Origin: Larus michahellis
Taxonomy: Eukaryota; Chordata; Aves; Charadriiformes; Laridae
Assembly (NCBI RefSeq): GCF_964199755.1
Contig: NC_133896.1
Location: 88,086,215-88,150,214 of the forward strand
DNA length: 64,000 nt
Direction of reading: 5' to 3'
Shown: piece by piece, positions 50,701 to 61,158 of the stretch
How positions within the stretch are numbered: the stretch's first letter is position 1
Layout of the letters: the number at the start of each line of letters is the position of its first letter
Made by a program: the position numbers and the translations under genes
Notes under the pieces: model-generated
What the model saw: the letters and a program-made list of their open reading frames with translations, nothing else
Database searches by the model: none
What the model was told of the DNA's origin: nothing

Positions 50701-52479
50701 CCTATATGCTCTTTGTCAATGAATAGTTTACCTTGTTAATTTGTAAACTAAATTTGTGATTATGTAACATATCTGTCTACGCTACCAAGTTTTGAGGTTA
50801 ATGTCCTCTGAATTGGATACTAAACACTATCTTCCATTTAAAACAAGTAGCTAAAAACTAGCTCTGAGAAAGTGTTCTAAAAATATTATTTGAAAAGAGA
50901 AATATCAAGATCCTCACAGAAATATGAAACAGAATAAAGAGAATTATTCCTTTTTCTCATTCAATAATAAAATTTCAGTATTTGAAATGGCTAAGTTTAC
51001 ACGAGCAGAAATCACTTCAATATCAGTAACTTGAGTCTCCACTACTTGCTCATGCAGCTTGCCAAAATAACAGCAGCAATTTACTGTGAACTCCTTCAAA
51101 TCCATATATAGCGTACCAATTTTACAAGGATTTGCACTCTTCCAGTAGGCATTTCTTCCACTTGTGTAGAATTTAATGACTTGTGATGACATAAATAGAA
51201 TGCCATTTACCCATCCACATACAAAATTTAGTGATATAATAGGCTCAATTCTGATTAGTTCAATTCAGAGGTTAATTTTACTCAAAAGGTGAAAAATTTA
51301 ATGAAGGATCAAACTTGAGCTAGAATAACACTAAGAAATTATTTTATAAGGTCTTTTTACTCCTTTTGTATTTATGATGTTCTCTTGGGTTTAACTGAAA
51401 AATTGCTTTGTTTCTCAGCATGTTTAGATTAAGTTGGATGCACACTTTAAACGCCGTTCTTGTTCCGTGCAAATATCCTAACCTTAACAGAAGTACTGCA
51501 TTTTACTTCAAAGCTGTCTTTCACTACGTACTGTGATGTTTAATTGCAGTAATTTCTGATTTTTGAACACAAAAGAGCTGAACCTTACCTACTCACTTCT
51601 GATCCAAAGCTCACTAATATCTGCAAAACTCTTACTAGGCTTTTCTGAGTTTTAGAAGTTGGAGAAAGAAATGGCATTACATTATCACAATTTAGTAACT
51701 CAGACATTCCTTCTTGTAAAATAGCAAATAAAACAGCAGGCTTTTTTTTCTTTGAGCTTTTAATTAACTGATAAACCCAGAAAATTCTTATGTTCTTGGA
51801 AGAAAATAAACTGCCCATTGGCATGAGAATGAGGGGGTTTTGTTTGTTTGTTTCATTTATTTTGTCTCTCTCACCTATATAGTAAAATAAAACCAATGGA
51901 AATATTTTTTAACAACATGATCTTTTAAAATAATTTGCTAGAGATTTTGAAAATACCTAGTTAAGAAAAGAACTATTAAAAAAGAAACGTAAGTAAAATT
52001 AAAATTACCAAGACTTTAGAGAGAACAAAACTTCCCCAAGTATCATTAGGCAACAAAATAAACTTTTTCAAGGATGCCGTCCTACCTCCAATGGTTGGTG
52101 TCGGAAGCAGTGGAAGCAAAAAAAAAAAAATCCCACAAACCAAAACGAACTCTGGCAAGTTAAATGTAAAACTTAACAACACAGACCAAAAAAAGTTTAA
52201 GGATCTCTAAAGTAAAGACATAAAATTTGTATTCACTTCTGCACACCTGAACAGCAGCTAGTCTGAAAAAGAAGCCTGTAAGAAATGAAATTTCTAAGAG
52301 CAGCAGTCAGAAGAAATCAGGTCATTGCAAACAGATTTAAAAAGTTTTCTTTGTGTTCACGGTGGAGGAGAGTAAGGATGTTTCCAAACCAGAATTCTTT
52401 ATTATGTGGAACATATTGGTAAATGTCTCAAGCCCTTATGTTGATTATAGAGATTACAGAACAGCATAACAAAATGGAC

Positions 52480-53450
52480 AGTAACAAGTTGCCAAGAATG
52501 AATGGTCCGCTTTGAAGGGAAATAAATAATGACGTCCCACAAGCCCTTGCCCTAGGTAAAATGCTATTCAACATACTGAAAAAGGAGGTAAATATTGTGA
52601 TCATATACTTTACTGATCATATTAACTTACCTGTGTAGTAAAAAGATGGTGAGAAGAGCTGCACGAGAACTTAGTGATAACTGAGTGATGGGGGGACAAA
52701 ATGGTAGGTTAAATTTGGTACAAAAAACCCCAAAACAACACATACAAAAAAACCTCTACAAACCCCACAGCCCTAATTTTAGATATATTTTAGTGGCCCT
52801 GAACTAGCTGATACCACTGAAGAAAAAGATCTCGAGTTATAGTATAGAGTTCTATGAAAATGCATCTCAGTGCTCATCAATGGCCAAGAAAACAAAACAG
52901 ATGGTGGGAATACATGGAAATATACATATATACACTATGGAAAATATGGAATAAAACAAAAAATGTCATTATTACATAATCTTCTGACCCCCTCATCTCA
53001 AAAGGGTTACATAGTAAAATTTTTAAAAGTACAGAAATGGGTAACAAGGACTGAGAAATCTATGTGACATTTTTTTAATGAGGAATAACTGAATCAATTA
53101 AGGATTCTTCAGCCTAGAAAAGGGGAAGATTAAACAGTGATGTGACAGAGGTGTAAAAACTGTGAAGAATATACGGAACAGCTGTTCACCTTTTAAAAAT
53201 ATTTTCATAAAAAGATTAACAAGCACCAAAAGAAGCTTAAAGATGTCAGGTTCAAAACCAAACAAACAAGTATGGAGTCTGCAACAATACATCCTGGATG
53301 CTAAATTTATGTGGATTCAAAAAGTTTAAGACTTTTCTATGACAGTTACTAAATGTAATAACACCCGCCTATAGCTCTGGAAGTCCCTGAGACAGTTTGC
53401 TGGAAACTAATACTCCTCCATCAAAGAGAGGACGATGACTTAGTTGGATG
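52480..53450 (+). pseudogene. Ancient CR1 LINE, about 1 kb with reverse transcriptase remnant
   Basis: In plus orientation it follows the old sauropsid CR1 in order: GACGTCCCACAAGCCCTTGC, GCTATTCAACATACTGAAAA, an active-site remnant around TACTTTACTGATCATATTA (FTDH in place of FADD), GAGCTGCACGAGAACTTAGT, GGGGGACAAAATGGTAGG, CCCCTCATCTCAAAAGGGTT, TTCAGCCTAGAAAAGGGGAA, GTGACAGAGGTGTAAAAACT, and GTCAGGTTCAAAACCAAACA. All frames are broken. It is the same family as 36371-37760 but in the opposite orientation. Confidence 0.85.
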
Positions 53451-56400
53451 CTTATTCTGTCACATTTCTTAGTCCCTCTTTAGGGAAAGGAATGGAAGAA
53501 GGGTAACCATACACAGAATTTCAAACTCATTCTCTCACACCAATTACTATAATTTCAAAGACTTAACTATGCACTTTGCACTACGTCACAAATAGACTGA
53601 AAAATTGTATCTCATTTACGCATATAATAAGCTAGTTCATGTTCCAATGAAACACAAAAAGATTTATACCAATCCAGTTTAAACATTAAAGAACTACAAA
53701 CATATCCAATACCACTGATTGCCATAAGAATCTTTTACACTAAGAATTTCCTTGGGTCAGATGTTTGCTCCAGATTTAGGATGGAGAAATTCCTCACAGC
53801 AGTGAGCAAGGTCACTTAACATTCGTTGATCACTTCTACAACAGCTAGAGTAATTTTGTAATTTCTTTTCCTGAATGTAATCACCATTATCCTGCTCAAC
53901 ATCATCATGGACTTGCATTTTTCTAAGGTGCGTGTGAATTCTATCAATACCACTTTCACCCTTTCCCTGCCAGTTTACGTTAATCTGTAGATCCAATTTT
54001 CTTTTTTGCAACATGAATCTGGCTTACAGCAAAACTAAAAGCAAATACAATTATATGAGTGAAATTTTATTATGAGGTATAGACAGTGACCTGCTCATGA
54101 AGGTTAATATTTGCCTTTTCGCTGTAGAAATAATACCTTTGATGTTTAATACATGATGTTTAATATGCAATGGTACAGAAGTAGAAACTTTGAAAATTAA
54201 AAGCAAATAGATACTGTTAAAACGATGTCCCAGATGTAATTCAGGAAGTATACAGCAACATTAGATTAAAGCAGATGATAGAATGAATAGACTAGGCAGG
54301 GAATAACCATTAGACTTGGGACTATAAACTAGGCAAATTTTGCTGTCATTAACATCCATGGATTTAATAGTATTAGAAACTATTTTTTTAATGTCTCTAT
54401 AAAAAGATCAATCTCATGCTAGCCTGTCTTCAGAGGAGGAAATAGAAGTTCAGCTGTAACATAACATACAATATTCAAAGCAATATAGCTTAGTATGAAA
54501 ATGCCTCTAATATGAAATTACTTACCTTCAGTAGTCCTTCTAGTACTAAGTGAAAAGCTTTTGGGCATACACTATATGAAATTATTAAAAATATGAGGAA
54601 AAAATCCCAAGAAAAAGTAGAATACCGGACTCAGTTCAACCACTATAACTTCTTTTTTAAACTGAAAATATATAACTTTTCTCAGATTATTAATCCAAGG
54701 TAAGTATCAGTAGCGCAGAAAACTATGATACAAGCAAAATTTAAAACAAAAATTTAAACATAATAGGTACTGATCATCATTTTCCTCCCTGAAATCGGAT
54801 CCTAGCACGTACATTTTACCCAAATTACTTCAGTGACGCTCCATGAAGACCATTTAACACATTGACAATTTTGCAGTACCTGCATCTAATTAATTAGGTT
54901 AATTGTAGGGACAGTAAAAGGAACTGATCAGCATTAGGAATTTTTTATGCAGTACTCACAGTTTTTGATAAAGTTATTTTTAAAAATAAGTGGAAAAGAA
55001 ACATTTTTTTTTTAATAAAGAGATAGTTGCTAGCCCTCTACTCACAACAGCTGTAATTTGTACTTATTCCAATTAGCTGTCCATATCCTCACATGGAAGA
55101 TACTGTCTTTTTCACTGCCGTATGTAATTATCTACAAACACCACAAAGAAAATATGACCTCAGTAATGGAAACCAACAAAGATTTTAATACAGCATGTAC
55201 AATCAGTTAATGCTCTTTTAATACAACTTGACTACTTATTTCAATATTCAGCAGTAAAATTTAAGAATGGGACATTTCAAAAGCTGGAGATACCAGTCCA
55301 CATCTTGTTATAGAGCCATACAGGTTTAAGAAGTTCCTGCATCTCAACACTTTATTATCACCTACGCAATTGAGATATACCTACTGAAAACGTGGTTTGT
55401 TTCAGTGCAAAATAAAAGAAGTTGGTATAAAATATCAACAACAATTAATCAGATCTTTTTCACATTACATTAAGGATGTTCCCTACAATTTGGTTGTGCT
55501 TCTTTTTTAACACGTAAATAAGTTTCAGTTTTTGTATTCTGAAACAACAGCTAGAATGTAGCATGGCTGATTTTGCAATTATGACTGATGACGCAGAAAA
55601 TTTTCCAGGGAATTTAGTGATGCCTGATCCTACCCAATTATTGAATTGTCAGAGTCTTCTTATTTGAATTTTTATCTAAAGGCTTATTCGGAGTATAACT
55701 GAGAAACCTATCCTTTTTGTAACTTCATACAGAAAGTTTTCCAGGAAGTGAATAGGTATATACAAAAAGGCTTTAGTCACATAGTCCTTCCTTAAGGAAG
55801 CTCAAATGTCACCTGACTAGGTCCAGCATATTTTAGTTAAACTCTACAGCTGTTGTAAAGTCTGTAAACACATACTCACACAGGTTGGACAAATGAAGAC
55901 AATTTCATGGACTTTTTAATACTTTCTTTATTAATTTTTTCTGTCAGGTAATTAAAACTTTGTGTTAAAGAGAAGAAAAAAGTCAGTGCCTGAGATATTC
56001 AACACAGATCAAATCCAACTTTAGTTAAATGAAAACTACTATAGATAGACTACTGTTTTATCCTCCCACCCCACTTGATAGCCTTTCTATTCTGAGATGA
56101 GTACCTGCACTTCTGAGATTGTCAATTTAATACAGTATTTGGTAGTATTACAAAGACATCCAGCCATGTGTGAATCCTGGCCTGACAAATAAATGGATTT
56201 CCAAGTACCTATCACATTAGAATCTCTTGAATACCATCCCTTTTTACTTCTCTGTAATCTGGTTCATCATTAACGGTGCAAGTGAGATCCTCTCTCAGCT
56301 CTATCTTCCAACTTTTCTGAATAGCACATTCCTCAGTTCCTGTATTCCAGACACACTGCTTTACTACCTAGTTTCTGTCTATACTGCAATTAGTTCCAGT

Positions 56401-56623
56401 TGTATTAATATACTAAAATAGGGACATACCTTTTTGCTATGGGTTATCCTGTCCCAAGACACTTCTTTACCTATTTTTATATTCTCCTTACTTGATTCTC
56501 TTCCTCCTCTCCATCTAGAGGGATTAACACAATGGTCTTTTCCAAACTCTTGTTGTTATTACCTGGTTCAAAATGGTAATTAGTCTAATCAGCCTGATCC
56601 CACAGGGCCACTATTTCAGCTGA

Positions 56624-56700
56624 GCAAACAGACCTATTTGAAGAATCCCCTTTCAAGGAATGCAAACAGATCTGTTTGAACAGTCCCCTTTCAAGGAATG
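56624..56700. repeat. Imperfect 38-bp tandem duplication
   Basis: A 38-base unit beginning GCAAACAGA and ending CCCCTTTCAAGGAAT occurs at 56624-56661 and again at 56662-56699, with four mismatches. It lies in a pyrimidine-rich part of the intergenic region. Confidence 0.85.
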
Positions 56701-57686
56701 CTTCCTTCAAACATTTCAAAATCCTCCTAATAGTATCTATATTGAGAACCATGCATTATTGATTACTTTCACAATGATGAGAATAAGTCATTAGAGTTTA
56801 CCTCAGCCTCAGTTTCTTTAAATATCTTTCCTACTTAGCCTGGTGTAGTCTTCTTCAACCTGTTTCACCAGAATTCAAAGTTGTCACTATCCTGATACAA
56901 AGAACAATTAGCAGACTCCATGCCAATATCACGAGGATGTTTTTTACGCCCAGTTCGCATACTAGATTCTGGCAAGCTACACATACTTATTTCAAGATCT
57001 ATCGTCATAAATGGCCTCTCTATTTTTACTAAGGGTTCACAATCTTAGAGGTCTTGGATGTTTAGCTGAATCTCTCATTCTTCCTTCTGTTTTAAATCAT
57101 TAAGTCTTCTAACCCTTTTTCCAGTCCTCGGTATGTTGTCTCCTTCCCTTCTAGATTTACTTTTATGGTTATCTCCACCACCCATTTCTCTTGTGCTTTT
57201 AGTTTCTTACATTGCTGCTTCATATTTTCTTTCCGTGGGTTTCACTTGCCTATTTTTCAAATATCATTGACTGTCTCTTCCATTGCTAAGTCAAATCTGT
57301 AACTATAAAGACAGGAAGCAAACTGTTTCCCTGAATTACCCTGCACAAGCTGAGATTTTTCTCCTTGATTTTGTTTGGTACATGCCTGCTTTTTCCCCCC
57401 TCTTCCATCACATCTGTAAACTCTTCCTCTTGTCTCCCTCTTCTTCAGAGGCACACTACCCTTAAATTTTCTCTGTTATTTCTAACAAGTGATGGTGTAC
57501 GTAGGAAGACTTTCCCCTCATACTTTTTGTCCACTTAAAATAACACACATTCCATTTTTGTGTCATACCTTGATGCTAAAATCACCTTGGTAAATATCGA
57601 AATCTTCTTATTCCTAATATTCAAGAAATAAAGGCAGTATTTCTGACCAACTTGTCCATTTTGTGTCTGGCTGCTTTTTTTGCTTT

Positions 57687-57736
57687 TAAAAACCAAAACC
57701 AAACAAAACAAAAACACAAACAAACAAAACCAAAAC
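57687..57736. repeat. A-rich (CAAA)n-like tract
   Basis: About 50 bases of A with spaced C (AACCAAAACC-type units). A similar A-rich tract lies at 4393-4446. Such tracts are often decayed poly(A)-derived simple sequence; no flanking element was recognised for either. Confidence 0.8.
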
Positions 57737-58111
57737 TTTCTACCTAGGCCATTTTTATTCCCTCACATAGAATCTGCTAAGTGTGCATCACTTGTGATCA
57801 GGCAGCATTCCCCTCTGACCAAGTTGCATAAAGTAGCATTGTATTTTAAATTGTGATTCCTTCCCAGAAATCGATTTCTAAAGCCATGGATAATGTAAAT
57901 ATTACAGTTAAGCCTGAGACACAGTAGTCAAACAACCTACTACTAAATTAGTACTTTTTAGAAAAACAACCAAGTTTAAAAATTATTACAATGTTTTTCT
58001 CTTCTTCGAACAGATGTGGCCTAGCAGACTGTCCTTTAGTTTGAGTGCACTGTTTGAACAGGGTAGGGAACAGATAAAAATAATAAAACGTGGGATTACT
58101 CAATTAAAAAT

Positions 58112-58117
58112 TTTAAT
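58112..58117 (-). terminator. Possible RIBC2 polyadenylation signal (ATTAAA)
   Basis: On the minus strand an ATTAAA hexamer lies about 45 bases past the RIBC2 stop codon. A canonical AATAAA follows at 57754-57759, about 400 bases past the stop. Either could end the transcript. The choice is inference, because poly(A) hexamers are common by chance in AT-rich DNA. Confidence 0.3.
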
Positions 58118-58161
58118 ATGTCTACATACTTCTGTATATTTCAGGTTGATTATCCAGAATG

Positions 58162-58243
58162 TCATCGGCTGGTTGTATTAAACTGTGCGTAATACTGGCT
58201 TGTTGGAAAATTTGAATATGCTTCTTCTTTAAGATAAATGTTC
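58162..58243 (-). CDS. RIBC2: RIBC2, last coding exon with stop codon
   Basis: This terminal exon is too short to stand out as an open frame. After a TTGCTAG acceptor its first base completes the lysine codon left by the previous exon; 26 further codons and a TGA follow. The tail reads NIYLKEEAYSN then FPTSQYYAQFNTTSR. The ending (P)TxQYxxQFNTTSR is the near-invariant C terminus of RIB43A proteins, so both identity and gene end are secure. Residues in the three exons total 158, against about 377 for the whole mammalian protein. The 3' UTR runs toward lower coordinates; its end is not certain. Confidence 0.92.
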
Positions 58244-58550
58244 CTAGCAATAAATTAAAAAAATGCAGTTAGTAAGTGTTTTCTTATTATAATATAGAAG
58301 TAACCTGAGACACCGGAAGATGTAATGCATAAACACTCATAAATGCTCATAAAATTCAGAATTATTAGAAATGGAATTTCATTTAATTAGATATTTTTTC
58401 TCCAAAATGTATGCCATGTCCCAAAATAGCAAATTTTTTTTCATCCTAAAATAAACTTTCAAAAATCTCACAGTGAAAAACTAGATCAACACAATTCTGA
58501 ATTTTTGCTTTCCTAATAGGAAAGCATCAGGCACTTGAAATTCTTTTGCA

Positions 58551-58575
58551 AAATATATGTATGCATGCATGCATG
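58551..58575. repeat. (TGCA)n microsatellite in a RIBC2 intron
   Basis: ATGTATGCATGCATGCATGATG is a short run of the self-complementary tetranucleotide TGCA. It lies within the last RIBC2 intron (58244-59207), which otherwise holds only AT-rich DNA. Confidence 0.85.
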
Positions 58576-59207
58576 ATGAAAAAAAAGAAAAAAAAAGACT
58601 GGAAGAATAGAACACTGAATGACTTAGTTTGATTATTTTTTTCCCTTCACATATTATCTTTGTCCTTTCCCATTAGAGCAGACAAAAGACCTGTCCACCA
58701 AGACACATCCGCTAATTAGCTAAAGTATCACCTACTTTTGTCATACATAATGGAAAAGCTCCATTTGTGCCATTAGCTTAACCCTGAGCTATCAGAAACT
58801 GACAGTTCTACTGGTATCCATCCTTTTTTGTTTCAGAAAACTAAGGTAAATTAAAGAAACATGTACTGTTTTACACCTGATAATAAAATAAAATAGTTAA
58901 TTATATTTATTCTCCGTTTTGCTATCTATATAAACTATCTGTTGTCAGTGTAAAACTTTTAAGAATTCCAGCTACTAATTCATACATGTAAGTCAGTAAC
59001 AATCATAACCTACTCTTTGAAGATGTTTAAATAGTACTGAAAAACATACTTAAGCTGAATTGTTGATTTTTTTAACAGTATAAACTTGTAACAAGTGTAT
59101 TAAAAAAGTAATAAACAATACAAGTAAAAAAGCTCTTTGACAGCCAAGGTATTGTGTTAATGGTGAAGAGTTTTATTTGAAAAGAAGAAAACTCTTTTGG
59201 TACTTAC

Positions 59208-59374
59208 TTTGATTTCTGCTCCTGAGATAGCTCTGCGTTTATGTTATCTAAAGCCTGGCGGCGTTCCCGATTCTGTCGTCGTTGATGCCTCTCTAAAACC
59301 AACTGTGCTCTTGCAACCTGTATACTTTGCCTGTCCCATTCAGCATCTCTTTGGCGTTCTTCCTCTTTTAGTCT
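59208..59374 (-). CDS. RIBC2: RIBC2, second-last coding exon
   Basis: This 167-nt exon encodes 55 residues plus two bases of the next codon. It follows a CATAG acceptor and ends AAATCAAA before a consensus GTAAGT donor. The protein segment begins RLKEEERQRDAEWDRQ, continues through ARAQLVLERHQRRQNRERRQ and ends ELSQEQKSK. The block RDAEWDRQ and the arginine/glutamine-rich single helix are typical of RIBC2; the family keeps this as one long coiled coil lying along a protofilament. Phase is 0 at entry and 2 at exit; the split lysine codon AA|G is completed by the first base of the last exon, which confirms the pairing. The intron before it (59375-60930) holds a perfect 42-bp tandem duplication and a GC-rich block. 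Confidence 0.93.
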
Positions 59375-59581
59375 CTATGAGAATGAAAAAATGCTTCATT
59401 TTCTCTTCATTCAAAGATGAAACAGTCTATATAAAGTCCCATTGGTAAATTCATCCAAACAAACTTGCTCGCCTTTATTGAACACTAGGGGAAGCATTTG
59501 AAATAGGGAGAAAAAGTAACCACTTCCAAACCAGGTAGGAGCCCACGCATTAGGCAGAGGTAAGATACTGCAGATGAGAAA

Positions 59582-59665
59582 GCTATCCTTTTCCAGGTAG
59601 CAAGACAGTCCTAACTCTGCACGGCTATCCTTTTCCAGGTAGCAAGACAGTCCTAACTCTGCACG
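59582..59665. repeat. Perfect 42-bp tandem duplication in a RIBC2 intron
   Basis: A 42-base unit beginning GCTATCCTTTTCCAGG and ending CTAACTCTGCACG occurs at 59582-59623 and again, identical, at 59624-59665. The two copies have no mismatch, so the duplication is recent or gene-converted. As 42 is a multiple of three, the minus-strand frame through it repeats 14 residues, but that frame is intronic and not a gene. Confidence 0.95.
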
Positions 59666-60459
59666 AGGTATGAAAATTAGGATCTGCCGCCTGGCAGAAG
59701 TTAAGCAGTAGATTACTATTTCTTTCTGACATACTAGCTCTCTAAAAACACAGAGCAGCAAGACAGATTTTTTAATTTTATTTTTTTTTAAAGTTCTTGT
59801 TAGGAAGGGTTGTAACTTCTTGAGGTCAGAAGTTAGTAGTCATCATTATGACTTATAATACGGGTAACTGAGTGTAATAACTGAGCCATCAAGACCAGAT
59901 AAGTAAATCCAAACCGTTTTTTTCCTCTACTCCATTATATTGTACCTCACTTCCCTGACATCACATTTAACTCATTCAAGAAACCAAGCCTGAAAAAACC
60001 CTCACTTTTCTCAATGGGGTTCATTTTCTGCTAGCTTAACTACTTGAATGTGTTCACTTCAGGGTCATAAGAGAGACGGGAAAACGACAGTTCTACCTTC
60101 AGCTTTAATAACAGCAGTAGGTAAGACATGGTGTAGCAAAAGGTATTGTAGAGAATAAAAAATAAAATTGAACAGCTATTCATTAGCTGTTATGAATCCA
60201 GCCTCTACGCTGAACGAGGTAAGTAGCTTCCTACTTCACAATACCTAGGCCTGCACACTTGTGACTGCATAGGAAGGGTAGATTTCTTCATTTTGACTGC
60301 CTACTTCCATACACCTTTTGACCGTTATTGACATTTAGTTTTTCTATTGTCATTTCATCCCAGAGCATGGCTCATATTTGTGTGGTATGATAGAAAGGAA
60401 ATTCCGTTGCATTCATGAACTCTTAAGACTACAAAATATGCATAAGTAGCATCACTGGA

Positions 60460-60790
60460 CCTGCTCTGTTTGTCTTGCTCGAGTACCCTTGAGCATAAGA
60501 ACAATACTCTGGCCTGCCCTGCTCTCACCCTCAGCTCCTGGCTCTTCTTCCCCTGTGGAGCAGCCCACTCCTGCTCATCCCTTGCAGGAACTGCTCATGC
60601 AGTCCCAAGTCCTAAACTGTACCATGAAGCCTGGCTCTCAGGCAGTGCAGGACCTTGCTCCCCAGCTGGGCCAGTCCCCTTGGCCCTGGGCTCCACAGCA
60701 ACCTTCTTCCCAGTCCAACCCCAGGGCTCCAGCCTGCTCCTGCTGCTCCATGACATTTCCCAGCTGCTTCAGAGACACTGTGTTCAGTTT
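60460..60790. other. GC-rich block in a RIBC2 intron, origin unknown
   Basis: About 330 bases with a sharp rise in G+C and many CTG/CTCC/GCAG words, inside the intron between the RIBC2 exons at 60931 and 59374. Two plus-strand frames (60470-60796 and 60489-60800) stay open through it, because stops are scarce. It does not resemble CR1, MIR or the LTR here. It may be an unrecognised repeat insertion. Confidence 0.5.
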
Positions 60791-60930
60791 GATTAATTAA
60801 AGTTTGGGTAAAATTCAGGTCAACAGAAAACAGTCTCACAATGGGACAGGCAGGGCAAACAATATTTTCTTCTACAAACTATAATATTATGAAAACCAGG
60901 AATACAGAATATGCACAGAAGCTGAAATAC

Positions 60931-61158
60931 CAGTTTCTCCAGAACTTGTTGCTGTTGAGAGTAACGGATTGCCATCAGCTGATCCTGATTCATTCCCTTC
61001 CATCGATCTGTGATCACACGATGTCTACCAAAGGAACTGACTGCTTGTTCAGGGTTTTCGGAAAGTAAGTCTCCTTGAAGAAGGCTGGAAATTTCATCCA
61101 TGTCATCCTTCATTTTTTGATACTTTTCCAACTTCTTTCTCTCAGCTATTTCAGCAGC
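60931..61158 (-). CDS. RIBC2: RIBC2, third-last coding exon (RIB43A domain)
   Basis: This exon encodes 76 residues of RIBC2, a RIB43A-family coiled-coil protein that lies along the inner wall of doublet microtubules in motile cilia and sperm flagella. Read on the minus strand it starts after a TTTAG acceptor and ends at CTG before a GTATTT donor, in phase 0 at both ends and with no stop. The translation is charged and helical (AERKKLEKYQKMKDD), followed by the segment SSLLQGDLLSENPEQA and the family landmark HRVITDRWKGM, then a glutamine-rich helix ending QQQQVLEKL. From memory of the human protein, the same order occurs there (GDLLSEDPQQA, then DRWKGM, then EQVLEK). The exon joins in frame to the next exon at 59208-59374. 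The donor GTATTT is not a consensus site but gives the frame expected from the family. Exons for the N-terminal half were not found up to 64000. Confidence 0.93.

Larger units (their letters stand above)
19337..58161. other. FBLN1-RIBC2 intergenic region, no confirmed gene
   Basis: About 39 kb separates the FBLN1 start codon from the RIBC2 stop (the FBLN1 5' UTR and RIBC2 3' UTR take an unknown share). The repeats inside are listed separately. Between them, 19720-20540, 20980-26230, 27000-36370, 37760-43628, 46800-52480 and 53450-57750 contain no gene I can support. They are AT-rich with low-complexity runs, a pyrimidine-rich tract near 56220-57480, and a few exon-like segments described separately. 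Confidence 0.6.

Noticed and set aside
50944..51192. 82-residue minus-strand open frame ending LLLNEKKE
   Set aside because: A second frame is equally good in its first part, no domain is recognised and splice signals are weak.
53757..54014. 85-residue, protein-like minus-strand open frame
   Set aside because: No recognised domain, no clear acceptor (an in-frame stop lies four codons before the ATG), and no partner exon.
59411..59761. 116-residue minus-strand open frame with a repeated 14-residue block
   Set aside because: The repetition only reflects the 42-bp DNA duplication inside an intron between confirmed RIBC2 exons.
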